A stretch of DNA of 46,586 bases from JBMOKU01 sp049324315 (lineage in GTDB: Bacteria > Bacillota > Clostridia > Peptostreptococcales > Thermotaleaceae), in contig JBMOKU010000059.1 in assembly GCA_049324315.1 (NCBI GenBank), positions 1 to 46,586 of the forward strand, given 5' to 3'. Of the stretch, positions 42,375-46,586 are shown one piece after another. Position 1 is the stretch's first letter, and the number at the start of each line of letters is the position of its first letter. Below the pieces are notes generated by a model. It had not been told where the DNA came from. It worked only from the letters and a program-made list of their open reading frames with translations, and did no database searches. Made by a program: the position numbers and the translations under genes.

Positions 42375-43883
42375 ATGGAGAAGAAAAATAATGTATTTAT
42401 GATTTCTTTAGTTGTTGTGGCTCTTATCGTTGCCTGGGGTCTTTTGGCCCCAGCCAACTTTGAGAGTGCAGCGAATGCTTCATTCAATTTTTTAGTAGGT
42501 AATTTTGGTTGGTTTTATTTGATTTCTATGTTCTCCTTTGTACTTTTCTGTATCTGGATCGCACTCAGCAAATATGGTCATATTAAACTGGGTCCTGATG
42601 ACTCAAAGCCGGAATACAGCTATTTCTCATGGTTTGCCATGCTGTTTAGTGCAGGTATGGGAATAGGACTGGTGTTCTGGGGGATTGCAGAGCCATTGAA
42701 TCACTATGTAGCACCACTGGGAATGGAAGGCGGCACGATTGCAGCAGCGGATTTTGCTATGAAAAAATCCTTCTTCCATTGGGGACTTCACCCTTGGGCC
42801 AATTACAGTGTTTTAGCCCTAGCCCTTGCATACATGCAATTTAGAAAAAATAAGCCTGGCCTAATCAGTAGTATTTTTATTCCTTTATTAGGTGAAGAAA
42901 GGGTTAAAGGCCCTATCGGACAAACAGTAGATATATTAGCCGTGTTTGCCACGGTAGCTGGCGTTGCCACATCCCTTGGACTAGGTACATTACAGATTAA
43001 TAGTGGTTTAAACTATTTATTTGGATTACCAGAGAATACAGCGGTACAAGTGGGAATCGTGGCAGTTGTAACCGTAATGTTTATGATGTCAGCTGTTACA
43101 GGCCTGGATAAAGGAATTAAGTTCCTGTCTAATTTGAACCTTTCTATTGCTGGAATCTTAACGGTACTTGCATTCCTAATTGGTCCAACCGTCATGATAA
43201 TCAATGCACTTACCAATGCAACCGGAATGTATTTTGGAGATTTTATCCGTGATAGCTTTATGATTGAAGTATTTGGAGACAGCCAATGGTTTGGCTGGTG
43301 GACGATCTTCTACTGGGCATGGTGGATTGCTTGGGCTCCATTTGTTGGAACTTTTATTGCTAGGATTTCAAAAGGAAGAACGATCCGAGAGTTTGTTGTA
43401 GGCGTACTTTTAGTACCAGCCTTTGGTTCATTCCTATGGTTTGCTGTATTTGGAACAATGGGTATCAATCTAGGCATGGAAGTGGCAGCAGAGGCCATCA
43501 AATCAACACCGACTGCATTCTTTGTTGTTATGAGCCATTATCCAATGGGCAGTATCATATCCTTTGTTGCAGTTATTCTGTTGGTAACTTTCTTCGTAAC
43601 ATCAGCGGACTCAGCCACCTTCGTTCTTGGAATGATGACATCGGATGGTGATTTAAATCCAACGACACAGAAGAAAGTTATTTGGGGTGTGATTCAATCC
43701 TTATTGGCCCTTGCATTGATGATTGCCGGCGGGCTAGGTATGTTGCAAACAGCATCCATTGCAGCTGCATTCCCATTTGCCTTTGTTATGCTCTTTGGTA
43801 TGGTTTCTTTAGTGAAGGCTTTGAAGACAGAAGTAATTTGTACACCAGATATAACATGCTATGATGTTGAAAAAGAAAAATAG
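42375..43883 (+). CDS. BCCT-family glycine betaine transporter
   Basis: 502 residues with 12 predicted membrane segments. Family signatures are SWFAMLFSAGMGIGLVFWGI and AEPLNHY near the start and IFYWAWWIAWAPFVGTFIAR then SKGRTIREF in the core, the aromatic Trp-rich segment that cages trimethylammonium substrates. It takes up betaine (possibly carnitine or choline) across the cytoplasmic membrane, usually driven by sodium or proton. It lies 20 bases after grdH, with AGGGGG before the ATG, so substrate uptake and reduction are co-expressed. The C-terminus is short (about 10 residues after the last segment plus a few charged residues), unlike osmosensing BetP-type proteins. Confidence 0.9.
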   Translation: MEKKNNVFMISLVVVALIVAWGLLAPANFESAANASFNFLVGNFGWFYLISMFSFVLFCIWIALSKYGHIKLGPDDSKPEYSYFSWFAMLFSAGMGIGLVFWGIAEPLNHYVAPLGMEGGTIAAADFAMKKSFFHWGLHPWANYSVLALALAYMQFRKNKPGLISSIFIPLLGEERVKGPIGQTVDILAVFATVAGVATSLGLGTLQINSGLNYLFGLPENTAVQVGIVAVVTVMFMMSAVTGLDKGIKFLSNLNLSIAGILTVLAFLIGPTVMIINALTNATGMYFGDFIRDSFMIEVFGDSQWFGWWTIFYWAWWIAWAPFVGTFIARISKGRTIREFVVGVLLVPAFGSFLWFAVFGTMGINLGMEVAAEAIKSTPTAFFVVMSHYPMGSIISFVAVILLVTFFVTSADSATFVLGMMTSDGDLNPTTQKKVIWGVIQSLLALALMIAGGLGMLQTASIAAAFPFAFVMLFGMVSLVKALKTEVICTPDITCYDVEKEK

Positions 43884-43887
43884 ATAA

Positions 43888-43910
43888 AAAAGGCTCAAGG
43901 AAGCCTTTTA
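43888..43910 (+). terminator. Terminator after the betaine transporter gene
   Basis: AAAAGGCT (43888-43895) pairs with AGCCTTTT (43902-43909) with a 6-base loop, just behind the stop codon. Moderate strength. Confidence 0.65.
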
Positions 43911-43972
43911 TAGAACGTATTCTATGGGATGTATTTTCGAATAAGATTATACTTCCAGATACGTAAAAAAAT

Positions 43973-43997
43973 AGTAACTACGATATACGTAATTACT
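43973..43997. repeat. 25-bp imperfect palindrome
   Basis: AGTAACTACG and CGTAATTACT are inverted with one mismatch around ATATA. It may be a protein-binding site; no known consensus is recognised. Confidence 0.45.
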
Positions 43998-44052
43998 TTG
44001 CACAAATAGAAATGTATATAATGAAAATATGTTATAACAATACTATGATCAA

Positions 44053-44082
44053 ACCTCTAGGCTGCTTAAGCAGCTTAGAGGT
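44053..44082. repeat. 30-bp near-perfect palindrome
   Basis: ACCTCTAGGCTGCTT and AAGCAGCTTAGAGGT pair throughout with one G-U. No T-run follows on either strand, so it is not a typical terminator. Confidence 0.6.
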
Positions 44083-44144
44083 ATATAAAAACAGTACACA
44101 ACAACTACGAAAATTTTTGTGAGAGGATTTTTTTCTAAAAGATC

Positions 44145-44200
44145 TAATCGTGATTACATTATAATATTATTTTACAAATTAATCAAGACGGTGTTATAAT
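44145..44200 (+). promoter_or_regulatory. Promoter with upstream dyad for the trxB-trxA-grdA operon
   Basis: TAATC-GT-GATTA (44145-44156), 14 bases, TTTACA (44171-44176), an 18-bp spacer and TATAAT (44195-44200). It is identical in layout to the promoter at 32223-32278. Confidence 0.7.
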
Positions 44201-44324
44201 GAACTGGGAAATCTTTTGACTAAAATTTTCCGTATACAGTATAATCTATTTGACTACTTAACTTCAATATTTTAATTGAAAAAGAACAAATGAATCAAAT
44301 ACCATAATGTGGGAGGTTTCTGTA

Positions 44325-45275
44325 ATGAGAGAAAATATGTACGATGTGGTCATCATTGGTTCAGGTCCAGCAGGGCTGTCAGCAGGATTATATGCAGCAA
44401 GGGCTAAAATGAAGACCTTGGTTTTGGAAAAGAATAAAGTGGGTGGGCAGATCGTAACAACAAACGAAGTAGCAAATTACCCAGGATCTATTCCTGATGC
44501 TACTGGTCCAAGCTTAATAGCGCGAATGGTAGAACAAGTCGAAGAATTTGGTGCCGAAAGAAAAAAAGACAGCATTATAGAAGTTGATTTTTCAAATAAA
44601 GTTAAAATCGTAAAGGGTGAAAAAGATACATATCATGCAAAGACTGTTATTATTGCCAGTGGCGCCACACCCAAAAAGATTGGCTGCCCAGGTGAAGATG
44701 AATTAACGGGTAAAGGTGTATCTTACTGTGCTACATGTGATGCAGATTTTTTTACAGATTTAGAAGTATTTGTTGTGGGTGGCGGTGACTCAGCAGTAGA
44801 AGAAGCCATGTACTTGACGAAGTTTGCAAGGAAAGTAACGATTGTACATAGAAGAGATGAACTAAGAGCAGCTAAATCCATCCAGGAGAAAGCTTTTAAG
44901 AATCCTAAAATGGAATTCATGTGGAATACAACGATTGAAGAAATCAAAGGTGATGGTGTTGTTGAATCTGTGGTATTTAAGAATATCGTGACAGGAGAAG
45001 TCAATGAGTATTTTGCAGACGAAAATGATGGTACCTTTGGTATATTCCCTTTCATTGGATTCCAGCCGTTAAGTGAATTGTTTAATGGCAAGGTAAAAAT
45101 GGACAAAGTGGGATATATTATTACTGACGATAACATGAATACAGATACACCTGGTGTGTTTGCAGCAGGAGATATTCGGGTAAAGTCATTAAGACAGGTT
45201 GTTACAGCTGTGGCTGATGGTGCTATTGCTGCTGTACAAGCTGAAAAATATATTGAAAATAACTTTGAAGAATAA
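44325..45275 (+). CDS. trxB: Thioredoxin reductase of the glycine/betaine reductase system
   Basis: 316 residues from ATG 44325, chosen for GGGAGG at 44311-44316; ATG 44307 lies before that site. It has an FAD loop VVIIGSGPAGLSAGLYAARA, the redox-active CATC (Cys 135, 138) in SYCATCDADFF, an NAD(P) loop VFVVGGGDSAVEEAMYL and TPGVFAAGDIRVKSLRQVV. It reduces the thioredoxin encoded 12 bases downstream, which in turn reduces the selenenyl-sulfide formed in GrdA during each turnover. The location within grd operons is typical of Clostridia and Eubacterium acidaminophilum. Confidence 0.93.
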   Translation: MRENMYDVVIIGSGPAGLSAGLYAARAKMKTLVLEKNKVGGQIVTTNEVANYPGSIPDATGPSLIARMVEQVEEFGAERKKDSIIEVDFSNKVKIVKGEKDTYHAKTVIIASGATPKKIGCPGEDELTGKGVSYCATCDADFFTDLEVFVVGGGDSAVEEAMYLTKFARKVTIVHRRDELRAAKSIQEKAFKNPKMEFMWNTTIEEIKGDGVVESVVFKNIVTGEVNEYFADENDGTFGIFPFIGFQPLSELFNGKVKMDKVGYIITDDNMNTDTPGVFAAGDIRVKSLRQVVTAVADGAIAAVQAEKYIENNFEE

Positions 45276-45287
45276 GGAGGTGTGGAT

Positions 45288-45605
45288 ATGTTTTCAGTAG
45301 ATAAGGATACTTTCCAAGCAGAGGTTCTAGAGGCGCAAGGTTTTGTATTGGTTGATTACTGGAGTGATGGGTGTGAGCCATGTAAAGCGTTAATGCCTGA
45401 TGTTGAAGAATTAGCAGCAAAGTTTGAAGGTAAAGTAAAATTTGCAAAGCTAAACACAACACAAGCCAGAAGATTGGCAATTTCTCAGAAGGTCCTTGGT
45501 TTACCTACGATTGCTCTTTATAAAGATGGTCAAAAGATCGACGAGTTAACAAAGGATGATGCTACAAAAGCCAATATCGAGGCAATGATTGAAAGACATA
45601 TTTAA
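45288..45605 (+). CDS. trxA: Thioredoxin specific for the glycine/betaine reductase complex
   Basis: 105 residues from ATG 45288 (AAGGAGG at 45274-45280; GTG 45282 is too close). The active site is W-S-D-G-C-E-P-C (Cys 29 and 32), a G-C-x-P-C variant as in grd-associated thioredoxins rather than the usual W-C-G-P-C. The cis-Pro is in LGLPTIALYKDG. It transfers electrons from TrxB to GrdA. A very long imperfect hairpin occupies most of the gap to grdA. Confidence 0.92.
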   Translation: MFSVDKDTFQAEVLEAQGFVLVDYWSDGCEPCKALMPDVEELAAKFEGKVKFAKLNTTQARRLAISQKVLGLPTIALYKDGQKIDELTKDDATKANIEAMIERHI

Positions 45606-45613
45606 TTCAATGT

Positions 45614-45785
45614 GTTGTGCTAGTTGACTCCGATTTGCTAGTGTTACGAGGCTTAGAGTTTGTAAGCTTGCTGCAGGTTGCATCAAAACTCGCTTCGCTC
45701 AGACAGTTGATGCAACGAATCTTCCGCTGCGCTAACAAACTCTATAAGCCTCTCCACAAAGCAAATCTACATCAACTAGCACAAC
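45614..45785 (+). repeat. 172-bp long imperfect hairpin between trxA and grdA
   Basis: The outer arms GTTGTGCTAGTTGA (45614-45627) and TCAACTAGCACAAC (45772-45785) are perfect over 14 bp. Intermediate blocks GATTTGCT, GAGGCTTA and AGAGTTTGT also pair with their counterparts on the right side. The inner arms GTTGCATCAA (45677-45686) and TTGATGCAAC (45707-45716) are perfect over 10 bp. It could be a mini-element or an mRNA processing/stability structure. A 72-codon frame inside it has no gene-like character. Confidence 0.75.
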
Positions 45786-45848
45786 GAGTTAATTCAGTTT
45801 GTAATACATTCATATATTACAAAATCAAAAAATGAGAGGATGGTAACC

Positions 45849-46319
45849 ATGAGTATGTTTGATGGAAAAAAAGTCATCATCATCGGTGACAGAGATGGTA
45901 TACCAGGTCCTGCTATGGAAGAATGTCTGAAGGGCACAGGAGCAGAGGTAGTATTTTCTGCAACTGAATGCTTTGTCTGAACAGCTGCAGGAGCAATGGA
46001 CCTGGAAAACCAAAATAGGGTTAAAAATATGACAGAAAAGTATGGTGCAGAGAATGTTATCGTACTTTTAGGAGCAGCAGAAGCAGAAGCAGCAGGCTTA
46101 GCTGCTGAAACTGTTACAAACGGAGACCCTACATATGCAGGTTCATTGGCAGGAGTCCAGTTAGGACTCAAAGTATATCATGCAGTAGAGCCAGAATTTA
46201 AAGAAGCAGTAGACCCAGGTGTATATGACGATCAAATCGGCATGATGGAAATGGTACTTGATGTAGATTCTATCGTTGCAGAGATGTCATCCATGAGAGA
46301 GCAATTCTGCAAATATTAA
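45849..46319 (+). CDS. grdA: Glycine/sarcosine/betaine reductase selenoprotein A
   Basis: 156 residues when TGA 45978-45980 is decoded as selenocysteine (residue 44). The frame reads ATECF-V-Sec-T-A-A-G-A-M-D-L-E, matching the C-x-x-Sec redox motif (Cys 41, Sec 44) of GrdA. VIIIGDRDGIPGPAMEECLKG precedes it (20 of these residues are conserved in the family), and NVIVLLGAAEAEAAGLAAET follows. GrdA receives the carboxymethyl group from component B as a Se-carboxymethyl ether and delivers it to component C, ending oxidised as a selenenyl-sulfide. ATG 45849 follows GAGAGGATGGTAACC. A canonical GGU-loop SECIS is not obvious behind this UGA. Confidence 0.94.
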
Positions 46320-46362
46320 TGGTAAACTGCCAGCTGTTACAAAGCTGCAAAGATGAGTAAAT

Positions 46363-46386
46363 GGGTGGTGCAAACATCACCCTTTT
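46363..46386 (+). terminator. Terminator or attenuator between grdA and grdC
   Basis: GGGTGGTG (46363-46370) pairs with CATCACCC (46375-46382), with one G-U and a CAAA loop, followed by TTTT only. Partial read-through would make GrdA more abundant than GrdC. Confidence 0.7.
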
Positions 46387-46443
46387 GCTGTTCTTGTGTG
46401 GAAAACGTTTTAAGTTAAATTATGATAAATGGAGGTTAAGGTA

Positions 46444-46586
46444 ATGAGCTATGCAGTAGTAAAAGGAGCGGGATATGTACTGGTATATACCCCGGATATG
46501 ATCCTACATAATGGTACCACACAAACAACTGAGAAGATAACCAATCCTAATTCTGAATATTTAAAGACCCTTCCACAGCATGTTCG
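46444..46586 (+). CDS. grdC: Glycine/sarcosine/betaine reductase component C, beta subunit (5' end only)
   Basis: The frame begins ATG 46444 after TGGAGG and is open to the window edge (47 complete codons). MSYAVVKGAGYVLVYTPDMI, then LHNGTTQTTEKITNPNSEYL, is the conserved N-terminus of GrdC, a FabH-like acyltransferase. Together with GrdD it releases acetyl phosphate from the acetyl-enzyme made from Se-carboxymethyl-GrdA. The rest of the gene is outside the window. Confidence 0.9.
   Translation, partial: MSYAVVKGAGYVLVYTPDMILHNGTTQTTEKITNPNSEYLKTLPQHV

Larger units (their letters stand above)
43884..44324. other. 441-bp intergenic region with palindromes and the trxB promoter
   Basis: It contains a weak terminator (43888-43909), two long palindromes (43973-43997 and 44053-44082), a perfect TGTTATAACA at 44030-44039, and the dyad-plus-promoter at 44143-44200. 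The trxB leader is about 115 bases. No gene is evident. Confidence 0.65.

Noticed and set aside
43998..44022. Sigma-A promoter TTGCAC...TATAAT upstream of trxB
   Set aside because: The spacer is only 13 bases; the promoter at 44171-44200 is far better.
45617..45835. 72-codon frame between trxA and grdA
   Set aside because: It lies within a long inverted repeat, lacks a ribosome binding site and overlaps the grdA leader.

Overview
The window is AT-rich and reads as the chromosome of an anaerobic, spore-forming, amino-acid- or betaine-fermenting member of the Clostridia. The clues are two in-frame-UGA selenoproteins of the glycine/betaine reductase family, a thioredoxin system placed beside them, a NuoE/NuoF/NuoG-type soluble electron-transfer complex, strong AGGAGG ribosome binding sites and collagen-like GXT proteins of the spore-surface (BclA) type. 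The clade is probably near Alkaliphilus/Peptostreptococcales, but that is an inference from gene content only.

Region 1 (1-7500) holds surface glycoproteins and glycosyltransferases. The 3' end of a BclA-like collagen protein is followed by two tandem GT2-TPR glycosyltransferase paralogues. Next come a composite DNRLRE / collagen / seven-bladed YVTN propeller protein, a third GT2-TPR paralogue and a GT8-like transferase. Several of these genes are preceded by sequences resembling mother-cell sporulation promoters (AC-N16/17-CATAnnnT), which suggests late sporulation expression.

Region 2 (7675-16863, + strand) is a tightly packed nonulosonic acid operon. It encodes a LegB dehydratase, LegC aminotransferase, PtmE-like guanylyltransferase, LegH-like acetyltransferase, LegI synthase, LegG epimerase, a second divergent NeuB/SpsE-like synthase, an SpsF-like nucleotidyltransferase and a radical SAM/SPASM protein. 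A 26-codon relic of a pseB-like dehydratase lies just upstream. A 70-bp element is present in inverted orientation on both sides of the main cassette (6206-6275 and 13783-13852).

Region 3 (16944-23737, - strand) is rmlA-rmlD-rmlB-rmlC (dTDP-L-rhamnose), a large two-domain GT2, a protein with bacterial sialyltransferase motifs and a KpsC/KpsS-like protein. Regions 1-3 together resemble the Bacillus subtilis sps spore-coat polysaccharide gene set (SpsE/SpsF plus SpsIJKL), so spore-surface glycosylation is the leading hypothesis. Flagellar glycosylation is the main alternative.

Region 4 (24172-31970) contains a TetR-regulated RND efflux system with matching dyad operators before both transcription units, an iron-sulfur protein of the epoxyqueuosine-reductase-like type, a patatin-like phospholipase and a convergent TetR regulator. 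The last two share a terminator that contains both stop codons.

Region 5 (32221-39288) is a three-gene NuoE/NuoF/NuoG-GltD complex most like the Stn-type transhydrogenase. It is flanked by two paralogous TetR regulators. The molybdopterin-like domain lacks the catalytic Sec/Cys of formate dehydrogenases.

Region 6 (39519-46586) is betaine reduction: grdI, selenoprotein grdH (UGA at 42085), a BCCT betaine transporter, trxB, trxA, selenoprotein grdA (UGA at 45978) and the start of grdC. Betaine is imported, reduced by component B/A/C with electrons from thioredoxin, and yields acetyl phosphate. The promoters of region 5, grdI and trxB share a TAATC-N2-GATTA-type dyad at almost the same distance from the -35 box, suggesting one regulon.
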